From positions 62,001 through 126,000 of the forward strand of contig NZ_BDCF01000017.1 of NCBI RefSeq assembly GCF_001613365.1: DNA of 64,000 nucleotides. The letters are read 5' to 3'. A model generated the notes under the pieces. It saw nothing but the letters and a program-made list of their open reading frames with translations, was not told the origin of the DNA and ran no database searches. The stretch is from Nocardia xishanensis NBRC 101358. Lineage in GTDB: Bacteria; Actinomycetota; Actinomycetes; Mycobacteriales; Mycobacteriaceae. Numbering within the stretch: position 1 is the stretch's first letter; every line of letters starts with the position of its first letter. Position numbers and translations under genes: made by a program. Below, piece by piece: positions 29,696 through 39,417 of this stretch.

Positions 29696-30070
29696 ATGCC
29701 TGCACCGAAGAAGACCACCGATGCACCTGTGAAGTCGCGTTGGGCGACTCTGCGTGATGAAGCGCTCGCTGACCGCAAGGTTGTCGAGCCGTACGTTTTC
29801 GACGGCACCGAGCCGCCCACCTTGATCGGCGCCCCCGACACCGTGGAGCAGGTCACCGCTCTCGCCGAACTGGTCGACGCAGACGGCAGTTTCGATTACA
29901 AGGACATCCGGCGTTTGTTCGCCAACGTGTGCGGCGACGCCTTCGACGCCGTGTGGGCAGTGATCCGCCGCGAACCTATCGACGTCCTCGTCCCACTCAT
30001 CCAGGACATCAACAAGCATTTCAACGCTGTGCCCGGTGAGGAGGGCAACGATCTGCCGGGGGGCGCCTAG
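29696..30070 (+). CDS. Tail assembly chaperone, short form
   Basis: The 124-residue acidic helical protein (VTALAELVDADGSFDYKDIR ... DVLVPLIQDINKHFNAV) lies directly between the major tail and tape measure genes, the invariant place for tail assembly chaperones. It ends just after a six-G run that allows ribosomes to shift to the -1 frame and continue. Start: CCAGGAGAAACAGCA. Confidence 0.85.
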   Translation: MPAPKKTTDAPVKSRWATLRDEALADRKVVEPYVFDGTEPPTLIGAPDTVEQVTALAELVDADGSFDYKDIRRLFANVCGDAFDAVWAVIRREPIDVLVPLIQDINKHFNAVPGEEGNDLPGGA

Positions 30071-30513
30071 CCCTGGTTCTCCTGATCGAGGATTACGGGG
30101 CTGACATCGAATGGGACCTCCAGGACCGGAACGTCGACCTACACGACTACTTCCGTGGCCGACGTCCCTGGGCACAGCTGTACAGGTTCCTTGCCCGACT
30201 GCCTGAAGACGGCTGGTACAAGTCCGCGCTCGCAATGAACGAGGACATCGGCCGGATCCGAGCCGAGCAGCCGTTGCCCGAGAAGATCCCACCTCCAACG
30301 CCTTTGGGCTACAGCCTGCCAGTGCTGCTGCAACTGCGGCAGATCGACCTGACCAAGGAACTGCTGCGAGCACTGCCCGCGGTATTCGGCGGAAAACTTC
30401 CGCCTCCGTTCCCGCCTGAACCGCGGCCACAGACCGCGGAGCAGCGGATCCGGGACGAGCAGGAAACCAACAACGTCCTCGACGCCCTCAGACAGATGGG
30501 CTTCTCTGCCTAA
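29696..30513 (+). CDS. Tail assembly chaperone, -1 frameshift fusion
   Basis: At the G-run (30058-30063) a -1 shift passes from D-L-P-G-G into a second frame that reads RLALVLLIEDYGADIEWDLQ and continues to 30513 with no start codon of its own near the beginning. The second part holds DLHDYFRGRRPWAQLYRFLA, the usual aromatic pattern of the gpG-T type extension. The fusion binds the tape measure while the tail tube forms. The second part does not overlap any other candidate gene. Confidence 0.82.
30058..30063 (+). promoter_or_regulatory. Programmed -1 frameshift site (GGGGGG)
   Basis: Six consecutive G residues precede the first-frame stop TAG (30068-30070). Slipping back one base here joins the two chaperone frames. 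Slippery G-runs at this exact location are the standard arrangement in siphoviruses. Confidence 0.8.
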
Positions 30514-30525
30514 AGGCGGTGTCGT

Positions 30526-33500
30526 ATGGCTGATTGGCCCGCGTACAAGGCTGGGTCGGCTCGGCTGACTCTTAGACCGAAGCTCGCCAATGACTTCCGC
30601 GCCCAGGTCAAGAAGCAGCTCGCACCGATCAACGAGTCGCTGAAGGTCACCGTCGAACCGGTGTTGATGCGCGGATTCAAAACGGATCTGCGCACCAAGC
30701 TCAACGCCGCCACCAAGGGCCTGTCGGTTGACATCGAGGCTCGCCCGAAGCTGGCGGCTGGTTTCCGCACTGACCTGCGGAACAAGCTGAATGCCGCCAC
30801 CGCTGGCATGACTGTCAAGGTCGGCGTCAAGATCGACACGACCGGCGTCCGGTCCCGCATCCGTGGCGCCACCACCGGCGTGGGGAATGTGAAGATCCCC
30901 GTCGATGTCGACCTCACGCAGGCGACGGCGCAACTGGAAGCGTTCCGTACAGGGCAAGCCGCCATCCCGTTGACGATGAATGTCAACGTGGACACGGCGG
31001 CGGCGGTCGCCCAACTGATGGCACTGCGCTCGCTGGCCGGTGCTGTCGGTGAACAGGTGGGTGGCATCGGCACGGCGGGTGCTCTCGGCCGCGGCGGCCG
31101 ATTGCGCGGCAACATCTTCACCCGCCCCATCCGGGCGATCCGCCTGCAAGTCGAACTTGACCGCGCCTCTGTGGCCCGCGCTGAAGCCGAGGTCGCGAAC
31201 ATCGCAGCCCGCCTGAGCACCGCTCGGCAGCGGCAGGGCGATGCGCTCGACCGTCTGCGGCTGGCGGAGGAACGCCACAACGAAGTGATGTCGCGAGCGA
31301 ACTCGACTGCGTCGCAACGCCTCGCGTCCACGCAACGCCTCGCTCGCGCGCAACGAGACCTTGCCGACGCGCAAGGCCGCGTCAACGGCCTGCTGGGCGA
31401 GGAGCACCGCGCGAACCAGCGGCTTGATCGTGCTAACCGTGATCAGAACGGATTCAGGCGTGTAGGCCGATTGTTCGGCGCTGGCCTCTCGGGGCTGACC
31501 TCGGCAATCGGCGATGCAGCCCGAAACATGTTCACGTTCCGGAACATCACCAACGTCGCGCTCGTCGGCTTGGTCGCGTTGGCTGCTGTCTCACTGGTCC
31601 CGCTGATCGGTCAGCTGGTACAGGCGGCGGGTGTGGTCGCGATCCTCCCGGCCGCGCTGTCCGGTGTGGTTGCGGTGATCTCCACCCTTGTCGTGGGCAC
31701 TCGTGGCATCGGCGATGCATTCAAGGCGGCGAGCAAGGCTGCCGAATCTGCTGGTGAAGACGCTGAGGCGCACGCGAAGAACGTCGCGAATGCGCAGAAG
31801 GCTGCGGCGAGCGCTGCCCGCGGTGTGGCTGATGCCCAGCGGGGGATCGTCACTGCCGAGCGCGGTGTCCGTGATGCGCAGCGCAACACCCTCCAGGCGC
31901 AGAAAGACCTCAACAGGGCGCGCGCAGACGCCAAGAAGAACATCGACGACCTCAACCGCGCGCTTGGTCGGACCGCGCTCAACGAGCAGTCCGCGGCGAT
32001 CGCGGTTGCGGAAGCACATCGAGAGATGCTGCGGACCTTCGCCGATCCCGAAGCGGACGCGATCGACCGCGCTCGGGCCCAGAACTCGTACAACCAAGCG
32101 TTGGTCGACCAGCAGGACGTCCTCCGGGAGACCAACGAGCTGCGGGAACGCGCGGCAGAGGCGAATGAGAAGGGCGTCGACGGCTCAGACGAGGTCGTTT
32201 CCGCACAGGAGCGTGTGAATCAGGCCATCGAGTCTGAGGGTGACGCACGCCAGACATTGGCTGACGCTCACGTTCGCCTTGCCGATGCGCAGGCGGCGCT
32301 TGTCGAGGCGCAGCAAGGCGTCATCGACGCGATGAACGAAGGCAGCACTGCCGCTGAGGCTTTCGAGAAGGCGATGGGCAAGTTGTCGCCCGCCGCGCAG
32401 GACTTCGTTCGGCAGGTGCTTGCGCTCAAGCCCGCGTTGGGTGAGCTGCGGCGGGCCGTGCAGGAGTCGCTGTTCACCGGCCTCGGGGATTCGGTCACGA
32501 GCCTGGCGAACCCGAAGTGGATTGACACGCTGCGGACCGGGCTCACCGGGATCGCGGCGGAGATCAACGGCGGTGTTCGTCGTGCCCTTGCCGACCTGGA
32601 TACGGATGCCAGCCGCAGCAAGGTCGCGGGAATCTTCGAGAATGTCCGCCAATCCATCGGTCCAGTACTCGATGGGCTGAACGACATCCTTCAGGGCTTT
32701 CTGTCGTTGTCGCAGGTCGGCAGCGAATTCCTGCCCGGCTTGTCCGGAGGCTTCGGCGATCTGGCTGAACGGTTCCGGCGGTGGGCGGAGTCGCCCGAGG
32801 GGCAGGAGCAGTTCCGCAACTTCCTGCGTGAATCGTTGCGCACCTTCGGGCAACTGATGGACATCGTCAAGGAGTTCGCAGGTCTTGTCGGCGAGATCTT
32901 CCGAGGCTCGGACGAGGTCGGCGAGTCGTGGTTTGACTCCATCCAACGTGCACTTCGCGAATGGCGTGAATACCTGAGCACACCGGAAGGGCAACAGCGG
33001 CTCAGGGACTTCTTCGGCGGTGTCCAAGACACCGTCAAGGGCATCCTCGATGTGATCCGCGAGATCGTCAAGCTGATTGACCGCATCGACGGCTGGAACC
33101 TCGATGAGCGGTTCGAGAGGTCACCTGTCGGCGCTATCGCCGGGCTGGCTGACCCGGACAAATCTGCTGGCGAGAAAGCGCTGGGTGTTGGCAAGGGCAT
33201 CGGTGGCGTCCTGTGGGATTTCAGCCCCATCGGCGTGCAAGGAAAGCTCGCGCTGACCGGCTTTAAAGACGCGGCCACCATCGCGCAGGCTGCATGGGAT
33301 GGGTTCACCGACGCAATCGAGGATGAAGCCGGTGCCGTCGTCGGCAAGTTCTATGAATTGGGTACGAGCGCAGCCGATTTCGGTTCCCGCGCTTGGGATT
33401 CGCTGACCAATAAGGTCGTCCCCGCTTTTGCCAGCCTCGTTACCAAATTGCCGGACGTCGAGTCTTCGCTTGAGGACTTCAAGTCCTCTGCCTCGGACAA

Positions 33501-35607
33501 GTTCAATCTTCTCCAGAACGTGACGTCGTCGGTGTTCGACAAGATCACCGGCCCCGAAGTGTTCGGCAAGTTCAGGGACGCCCTCTCGGAGTTTCCGAGC
33601 TTCTTCGATGAGATGGTTCGCGGAATCGGCTCCGCCTGGTCAAAGGTCACTTCAGCCATTCAAGGACCGATCAACTCCGTCATCGACGTCCTAAACTCGT
33701 TCGGCGACATCTGGAACAAGGTCGCCGGCAAGCTCGGGCTGCCGACCTGGGATCCGATCGACCACGTCGGGGTGACCGGCCAGTCCGCGACGTTCGACAA
33801 GCCTCTTGTCGGTGCTCGCGCGATGGGTGGCCCTGGTGGTCCCGTCAACGGTCCCGGCAACGGCAAGGACGACAAAGCTGGACTGTATCGGCTCTCCCGT
33901 GGTGAACATGTCTGGACCGCAGACGAGGTCCGTGCCGCGGGCGGGCATGACGCGATGTATCAGATGCGTCGCTCCGTGCTCAAGACGGGCGGTCAGCAGT
34001 CGCGTGGCGATGGCTTCGCTGACGGCGGCGGCGTCGTCAAGACGTCGGATCCGCTGGACCCGATCCAAATGCAGCTGTGGGACTTGGTCCGAACCGCTAT
34101 TCCGTCGGCCGTTCTGACGAGCGCGAAGCGCTTCGTCGATGTGGGCAGCGGCTACGACCTGCACATGCAGGGCAAGGCGATTGACCTCGGCGGCCCGATG
34201 CAGGACATCAGTCGCTGGATCTACAACACCTACCCGCAGAGTGCGGAACTCATCCACTGGCCCCTCAATGGCTGGCAAAACTTGGATGAGGGTAGGCCGC
34301 ACGACTTCGGAGCGGTCACCAACAACCAGCATCGTGACCATGTCCACTGGGCGGCCAACGATTTCCTCGCTCCTCTGTCGGAGGAGGAAAAGAAGGGCTT
34401 GTTCGACCGTGTCCGCGAGGGCATCGGCGGCATCGTCTCCGGCGGTCGCTCGCTGTTGGTGGACAACCTGTTGGCAAAGCCGCTGCGCGGTCTCGCCGAC
34501 CAGGTGCCCGTGTTCGACGGCTTGGGCGAGTTCGGTCAGATCCCGAAGGCTTTCGCGCGGAAGATGGCGGACACTGTCATCGGCTGGGTGACTAGTCGTC
34601 TCGGTGGCAGCTCCGGCAGTGCTGGCCCGTTCGCGGACTGGCAGCCGTCTGCTGGTGCTGAGCAGTGGCGTCAGATGATGATCGACGCCTATCGCAACCA
34701 AGGGTATGAGCCGACTCCCGAGAAGATCGACGCCTGGGTGCGTCAGATCGACACCGAATCGGGCGGCAATCCGAACATCGCTCAGCAGATCGTGGACGTC
34801 AACGGGACGGGCGAGGCTGCCGGTGTCGGTCTGGGGCAAATGATCCCGACGACGTGGCAGGCATACCGCGACCCGTCACTGCCCGACAACCGGCGTGATC
34901 CGTGGGCGATGACGAACGCGATGGTCCGCTACGGCGAACAGAAGTACGGCGCCCAACTGCTGTCTGTGATCGGTCGCGGCCATGGCTACGACCAGGGCGG
35001 AATCCTCAAGAACAAGCATTGGGGGTTCAACCTCTCCGGCTTGCCGGAGGCGGTTCTGACGAACCCGCAGTGGCAAATGTTCGACCAGTTCGTGCAGTCG
35101 ATCCCTGGGTTCAACCAGCAACTCAAGGCGATTCCGCAACCGCTCGAAGGCGGAACCAGCCCGACGTTGCCCTCACCGGTCACACCTGGCGTGGACACGT
35201 TCGAGATGGTCGGCGCGAAAGCTCAACAGCGCTTCACCAGCGCGCTGCAAAGCGGTTTCGACGACCTCCTGTCCTCAACGCTTGGCCCGCTCGGGCTGCC
35301 GGATCCGCGCACGCTAGTCCCGTCCGAAGTCATCGACTACGGCAAGCAGTTGGCGGCATGGGACCAGGCACGGATGGCGTCCGCGCAGGCGTCGCAGAGC
35401 CTCGCCCAGTCCGGGTATCAGGCCGCGGCTGTCCCTGGGACGGGCGCCGCGAACATGGTCACCCAGAACTCGACGGGCGGAGCGACGGTCAACAACATCG
35501 ACAACTCGATGGTGTTCAACATCAGCGCCGCCAACCCTGGCGAAGGGCTGCGGAAGGCTCAGCAGTTCGCCGACCTCCACGCACTTCAGCACACTGCAAA
35601 GGGTTAG
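30526..35607 (+). CDS. Tape measure protein with two cell-wall hydrolase domains
   Basis: The 1693-residue protein sets tail length. The N-terminus has tandem similar blocks (about residues 20-110, e.g. FKTDLRTKLNAATKGLSV then FRTDLRNKLNAATAGMTV). Membrane-like stretches lie near residues 345-400, and a long Ala/Arg/Gln coiled coil runs from about 405-620. Residues about 1176-1280 look like an M15/ARB_07466-type peptidase (VDVGSGYDLHMQGKAIDLGG, HRDHVHW). Residues about 1395-1490 are a transglycosylase SLT domain (IDTESGGNP, GVGLGQMIPTTWQAY). These would help DNA cross the peptidoglycan. Confidence 0.92.
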   Translation: MADWPAYKAGSARLTLRPKLANDFRAQVKKQLAPINESLKVTVEPVLMRGFKTDLRTKLNAATKGLSVDIEARPKLAAGFRTDLRNKLNAATAGMTVKVGVKIDTTGVRSRIRGATTGVGNVKIPVDVDLTQATAQLEAFRTGQAAIPLTMNVNVDTAAAVAQLMALRSLAGAVGEQVGGIGTAGALGRGGRLRGNIFTRPIRAIRLQVELDRASVARAEAEVANIAARLSTARQRQGDALDRLRLAEERHNEVMSRANSTASQRLASTQRLARAQRDLADAQGRVNGLLGEEHRANQRLDRANRDQNGFRRVGRLFGAGLSGLTSAIGDAARNMFTFRNITNVALVGLVALAAVSLVPLIGQLVQAAGVVAILPAALSGVVAVISTLVVGTRGIGDAFKAASKAAESAGEDAEAHAKNVANAQKAAASAARGVADAQRGIVTAERGVRDAQRNTLQAQKDLNRARADAKKNIDDLNRALGRTALNEQSAAIAVAEAHREMLRTFADPEADAIDRARAQNSYNQALVDQQDVLRETNELRERAAEANEKGVDGSDEVVSAQERVNQAIESEGDARQTLADAHVRLADAQAALVEAQQGVIDAMNEGSTAAEAFEKAMGKLSPAAQDFVRQVLALKPALGELRRAVQESLFTGLGDSVTSLANPKWIDTLRTGLTGIAAEINGGVRRALADLDTDASRSKVAGIFENVRQSIGPVLDGLNDILQGFLSLSQVGSEFLPGLSGGFGDLAERFRRWAESPEGQEQFRNFLRESLRTFGQLMDIVKEFAGLVGEIFRGSDEVGESWFDSIQRALREWREYLSTPEGQQRLRDFFGGVQDTVKGILDVIREIVKLIDRIDGWNLDERFERSPVGAIAGLADPDKSAGEKALGVGKGIGGVLWDFSPIGVQGKLALTGFKDAATIAQAAWDGFTDAIEDEAGAVVGKFYELGTSAADFGSRAWDSLTNKVVPAFASLVTKLPDVESSLEDFKSSASDKFNLLQNVTSSVFDKITGPEVFGKFRDALSEFPSFFDEMVRGIGSAWSKVTSAIQGPINSVIDVLNSFGDIWNKVAGKLGLPTWDPIDHVGVTGQSATFDKPLVGARAMGGPGGPVNGPGNGKDDKAGLYRLSRGEHVWTADEVRAAGGHDAMYQMRRSVLKTGGQQSRGDGFADGGGVVKTSDPLDPIQMQLWDLVRTAIPSAVLTSAKRFVDVGSGYDLHMQGKAIDLGGPMQDISRWIYNTYPQSAELIHWPLNGWQNLDEGRPHDFGAVTNNQHRDHVHWAANDFLAPLSEEEKKGLFDRVREGIGGIVSGGRSLLVDNLLAKPLRGLADQVPVFDGLGEFGQIPKAFARKMADTVIGWVTSRLGGSSGSAGPFADWQPSAGAEQWRQMMIDAYRNQGYEPTPEKIDAWVRQIDTESGGNPNIAQQIVDVNGTGEAAGVGLGQMIPTTWQAYRDPSLPDNRRDPWAMTNAMVRYGEQKYGAQLLSVIGRGHGYDQGGILKNKHWGFNLSGLPEAVLTNPQWQMFDQFVQSIPGFNQQLKAIPQPLEGGTSPTLPSPVTPGVDTFEMVGAKAQQRFTSALQSGFDDLLSSTLGPLGLPDPRTLVPSEVIDYGKQLAAWDQARMASAQASQSLAQSGYQAAAVPGTGAANMVTQNSTGGATVNNIDNSMVFNISAANPGEGLRKAQQFADLHALQHTAKG

Positions 35608-35613
35608 AAGTAA

Positions 35614-36549
35614 TTGCAGAATAGCTCCGCGAAAGTGGAGGTCTTCGGCAACGACGAACACTTCATTCTGAATGGTCCCGGCGTGTCCCCGAAACTCTTC
35701 CTCACCAAAGGTGGGGTCAAGGGAATCTACGATGCGCCGGTCACCACTTTCTACAAGAGTTCGGCGTTCCAAAAAGGCTCCACCTATCAGGGTAAGAAAT
35801 ATCAGCAACGGGACCTGACGTTCGGTGTGTCCATCAAGGGCGAAAACCCCGCCGACTGGCAGGACCTTGAAGACCGGTTCCGGTCCGCTTGGGTCTTCGA
35901 CATCGACCCGTGGGACCCGGATGCCACGCTGACGAAACTGTCGATCACCACCCCGTCGTCGGGGACAAGAAGCCTGTACGTGGCGTTGACCGAGGCCCCT
36001 GCACCGGATATGGAGCAGGACGGGCACCTCCGGTCGGCGTCGATCATGCCGATTTCCGCGGTCGCACCGCAGCCATTCTGGTTCGAAGACAGGTGGGAGA
36101 CGGAGCCATTCGACTACTTCGAGACCGGCTCGTCAGGCACTTCGGAAGGGTTCGTGACGATCGCGAACCCAACCCCGCTGCCGATGCATCTGGAATGGGT
36201 CGTCACCCGAGGCAAATGGACCCTCCCGGACTACTCGTGGACCGGTAAGAAGCATCAGCGGGTGCCAGGCGGCACGTGGGCAAACCGGAAAATCACGCTG
36301 CCGTTGCTGACGGACGTGAACGGCGGCGCACGAATCGTCGTCCGCCGCACCGAAGAACTCATGATCAGGGACTTCGCAGGAACCAACCTGATTGGCGCAA
36401 TGAATGGCATCTACTTCATGCATACGATTGCGCCGTTCACGCCGGAAACGAATCTCCCGGTGAAAGTTGAAAACGCGCCGACCGGCGGTGCTCGCGTAGA
36501 CGTGTATTGCAAGCGTCGCTGGCCGCATTGCTGGGGGGCTAGGGCATGA
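35614..36549 (+). CDS. Distal tail / minor tail protein
   Basis: The TTG at 35614 gives a 311-residue protein that follows the tape measure and fits a Dit-like protein: N-terminal VEVFGNDEHFILNGPGVSPK, central KYQQRDLTFGVSIKGENPAD and a C-terminal galectin-like segment. It forms the hub between tube and tail tip. Its stop overlaps the next start. Confidence 0.8.
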   Translation: MQNSSAKVEVFGNDEHFILNGPGVSPKLFLTKGGVKGIYDAPVTTFYKSSAFQKGSTYQGKKYQQRDLTFGVSIKGENPADWQDLEDRFRSAWVFDIDPWDPDATLTKLSITTPSSGTRSLYVALTEAPAPDMEQDGHLRSASIMPISAVAPQPFWFEDRWETEPFDYFETGSSGTSEGFVTIANPTPLPMHLEWVVTRGKWTLPDYSWTGKKHQRVPGGTWANRKITLPLLTDVNGGARIVVRRTEELMIRDFAGTNLIGAMNGIYFMHTIAPFTPETNLPVKVENAPTGGARVDVYCKRRWPHCWGARA

Positions 36550-38723
36550 CTGAACTTCTTGACCTGTCCCTTGAGGAACAGTGTCGCGAAATCTGGAAAG
36601 CGACCATTGCGCAAGAGGAAGCGGAGGCACGTGCTCGCCTCGAACCGCCGCTCATGCGTATCTGGACCGGTGATTTTAATTTAGCCGGTGTCCTGGAATC
36701 GGAATACACCGCCGAATTCACGTGGATCGACAACGACGTCGGCACCGGCCTCACCGAAATCCCGTTGCATGATCCGCTGGCCAAATGGATCTTCCAGGTC
36801 AGTGAGCGCGTCGACAACGGCGAGAAGCGCAACGTCTTCATCACCGTCGACAAAGACGGCGCCCGCTGGTCGGGACGCATCCATGACCACACGGTTGAAA
36901 AAAGAGAAGACGGCACCCGTGTATTGGTCGTGCGCTGGCTGCACGACATGGATATCCTGCGCTACTACCTCGTGTGGTGTAACCCATTCCTGCCCGACTT
37001 CGTGCAGTTTCCGCGCGTGTTTTTCGCGGCAGGACCGTCTATTTGGGCATTGAAAACCGCCCTGTTTCTGAACGTCATGCGGGAACAGGAAAACCTGTGG
37101 GAACTGCCCGACGACCCGATGGATTACGGCGCAGTCGGCATGTCCAACTGGTCAGTAGTGGTTAAACCAACCACCTTCGCCGAAGACATGCTTGCGGGCA
37201 CCATCTGGTCCGTCCCCAACTCTCGGTTCAAGTACTGGATGGATATGAGCAAGGACATCCTTGAGGATGCCCAGTTGTCCATTCAAGTCCGCCGCTTCAT
37301 CGAAACCGACGACGAACAACCGATCGCGGGCGAAACACTGCGCAACGGCTGCCTCGTCGTCGACATCGTCGACAAGAGCGGCTACTACACCGACACTTCC
37401 AACGGCGGCGACCCATTCCTTGGGCTCAGGCGCACGTTCGCGCAATTCGCGGAAGACTTCATCGATGAGGTCATCGAAGACGTCATCGACCCCGCTGTCC
37501 CGGACTCATACAAGATTCCTGGCCTGAAACTCACCGACAAGACCTGCCCCTATGTGGTCTTCCTGGAGGGCGACGACACCGGCATTGAGTCGTCCAAGTT
37601 TAACTTCACTTATTCGACCTCGATCCAAGTCGTAGCTGGAGGGCACTCGATGCCCTTCGTCAACGAATTGATCAGCGCCTGCGTCGCGGGTGACACAATT
37701 GTCCAGAGCCCCGATGGCGACGAACGAATCGACGTTCTCGCTGAACGAGGGACGCCATTCCGGGTGTGGTCTGTAACGCCCTACGGGCGACGCGTCGAGG
37801 CGGTCGCTTCACGCGCGTTCCTCAAAGGGCAAGCGGAACTCTTCGAGTACACACTTTCTGACGGAAAAAAGATCAAGGCCACTCAGCAGCATCGGTTCCT
37901 CTCTCGATCTGGGTGGGTTAGAGGATCCTGTATTTCCGTCGGAACGGAGATCGCCGTAATCCAAAATATGGATGGCGATGCCTTGGATATCGACGCGGTT
38001 GATGTCAGTGATTCTGATTACCGAGCCGTTCCTGAGACGCTCGACGTCGCATATCGAGAAGTTGTCAGCATTCAATCATTGGGTGTTGATGACTACTTCG
38101 ATATGACGGTTCCGGGCTGGAAGAACTACTGTGCTGACGGAATCGTCAGTCACAATACGATTCAGACCCTAGGTGATCTCCTGGCCGCTGCCGTGTTTAT
38201 CCCCCCAATCGGCGGAACCGTGGATGCGCTCCTCCAGCCGCTGTACTGGGACACCATCCTAGCCTGGATGCATTTCCGAAGTCCGGGACGAGTCGCCCAC
38301 TCGGGATGGGCTCGACCATTCGAATCTATCGCATCTAACGGCGATCGGGCGTACACGCTCGAAGCGCTGCTGTCTTTGCGAAAAGAGTTCCATGAAACAC
38401 GATCATGGTTTTCGCATGAGGTGATGATCCGCGACGGCGCACCCTGGTATATCGGCGACAACGGTCAAGGTCACTTCTTCATCGGCGACCGCATCGGCGC
38501 ACAAGTGCTCGGTGACTTCGCCGCCCAATACGGCTTCGATGATTACAAAATCTACGTCGACCGTGTCCGTGAACTGACCCTCGCATGGGATCGCGGAAGC
38601 CTCCCCGAATGGAAATGCACCATCGGCGAGAAAGACAAGAACAAGGATCGCGGCCAACGAGCGTTGGGCCTGATCTCTGACCTCGGTGCCCTCGTGCAGC
38701 AGCTCGCGGTGCACGGCCGATAG
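36546..38723 (+). CDS. Minor tail protein (siphovirus ReqiPepy6 Gp37-like) interrupted by an intein
   Basis: The 725-residue reading frame encodes a tail-hub protein: LMRIWTGDFNLAGVLESEYT and the basic-acid pattern TEIPLHDPLAKWIF are typical of the Gp37-like family of actinophage tail proteins. Residues 379-537 are an intein, so the spliced protein would be 566 residues. The junction falls in a conserved-looking stretch (FVNELISA then TIQTLGDLLAAAV). The ATG overlaps the preceding stop. Confidence 0.85.
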   Translation: MTELLDLSLEEQCREIWKATIAQEEAEARARLEPPLMRIWTGDFNLAGVLESEYTAEFTWIDNDVGTGLTEIPLHDPLAKWIFQVSERVDNGEKRNVFITVDKDGARWSGRIHDHTVEKREDGTRVLVVRWLHDMDILRYYLVWCNPFLPDFVQFPRVFFAAGPSIWALKTALFLNVMREQENLWELPDDPMDYGAVGMSNWSVVVKPTTFAEDMLAGTIWSVPNSRFKYWMDMSKDILEDAQLSIQVRRFIETDDEQPIAGETLRNGCLVVDIVDKSGYYTDTSNGGDPFLGLRRTFAQFAEDFIDEVIEDVIDPAVPDSYKIPGLKLTDKTCPYVVFLEGDDTGIESSKFNFTYSTSIQVVAGGHSMPFVNELISACVAGDTIVQSPDGDERIDVLAERGTPFRVWSVTPYGRRVEAVASRAFLKGQAELFEYTLSDGKKIKATQQHRFLSRSGWVRGSCISVGTEIAVIQNMDGDALDIDAVDVSDSDYRAVPETLDVAYREVVSIQSLGVDDYFDMTVPGWKNYCADGIVSHNTIQTLGDLLAAAVFIPPIGGTVDALLQPLYWDTILAWMHFRSPGRVAHSGWARPFESIASNGDRAYTLEALLSLRKEFHETRSWFSHEVMIRDGAPWYIGDNGQGHFFIGDRIGAQVLGDFAAQYGFDDYKIYVDRVRELTLAWDRGSLPEWKCTIGEKDKNKDRGQRALGLISDLGALVQQLAVHGR
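37680..38156 (+). other. Mini-intein (159 aa) in the minor tail gene
   Basis: The first residue is Cys (CVAGDTIVQSPDG, block A). Block B is TQQHRFLSRSG, block F is YFDMTVPGWKNYCADG, and the last residues are VSHN followed by Thr (+1). These match the splicing motifs: Cys1, the TxxH of block B, penultimate His, terminal Asn and a Thr nucleophile. No homing endonuclease domain lies between blocks B and F, so this is a minimal Hint fold. Confidence 0.92.
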
Positions 38724-38739
38724 CAGCAGGAGAATTAGC

Positions 38740-39417
38740 TTGCCTGACCAGGAACTGGATACGCTGCCGCGGCTGAAGGGCGGCGAGTTCCCCGAACAGC
38801 ACAACACCAATCCCAACAATCCAGAGGAAGCCTTCATCTGGATGTTCGGTGGCCTGCCCGGAATGAAAGGGGCGCCGCTCCCGTTCCCGGTCGAATACCT
38901 GAAGCAGGTCAGCCGTCGACTGTGGGACTGCGGCGCGCGTCCAATGGGTTCGACTGTCCCGCCGGAGCAGAAGATCAAGTATCAGAAGCCGCGGCAGACG
39001 GATCCGCATTGGCTGACCTCACCCGGCGTGTGGGTGGACATCGACGCGCCGGACCGCTCGCAGTTCGACATCAAAGAGTTCGTCGGCTCGCTGCCGCAGG
39101 ACGCGAAGCGGCAGCTGGCGGAAGCTCTCGGGTTTGACCCGGCCGCGGCCTTGCCCGCGGATGAACGGATCATCGCCGGATACGAGGCGCCGAAGCAGCA
39201 GCGGCACGGGCTGCCGTCACGTGACGGCGCGACGGTCAGCAATATGCCCGTCCGCGATCCGGGCTACAACCCGACGCAGCATCCTGTGGCAGCGGTCCTG
39301 GAATACCTCGAAACCGCCGACGACACAGAGCGTGACCGCGTCCTTTCAGTCGAGCGCTACCTGTCCAAGAAGCCGCGCAAGTCAATCCTTGATCGCTATC
39401 CGGAGGTGGGCGTCTGA
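38740..39417 (+). CDS. Minor tail-associated protein, 225 aa
   Basis: TTG at 38740 follows CAGGAGAATTAG. The product begins LPDQELDTLPRLKGGEFPEQ and contains FIWMFGGLPGMKGAPLPF, a pattern I know from actinophage genes between the tail hub and lysin. The C-terminal part (VAAVLEYLETADDTERDRVL) is helical. Function is not established. Its stop overlaps the lysA start. Confidence 0.65.
   Translation: MPDQELDTLPRLKGGEFPEQHNTNPNNPEEAFIWMFGGLPGMKGAPLPFPVEYLKQVSRRLWDCGARPMGSTVPPEQKIKYQKPRQTDPHWLTSPGVWVDIDAPDRSQFDIKEFVGSLPQDAKRQLAEALGFDPAAALPADERIIAGYEAPKQQRHGLPSRDGATVSNMPVRDPGYNPTQHPVAAVLEYLETADDTERDRVLSVERYLSKKPRKSILDRYPEVGV

Noticed and set aside
31591..33027. Several frames within the tape measure gene
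   Set aside because: All are in shifted frames or antisense to a continuous 1693-codon gene with recognised domains.
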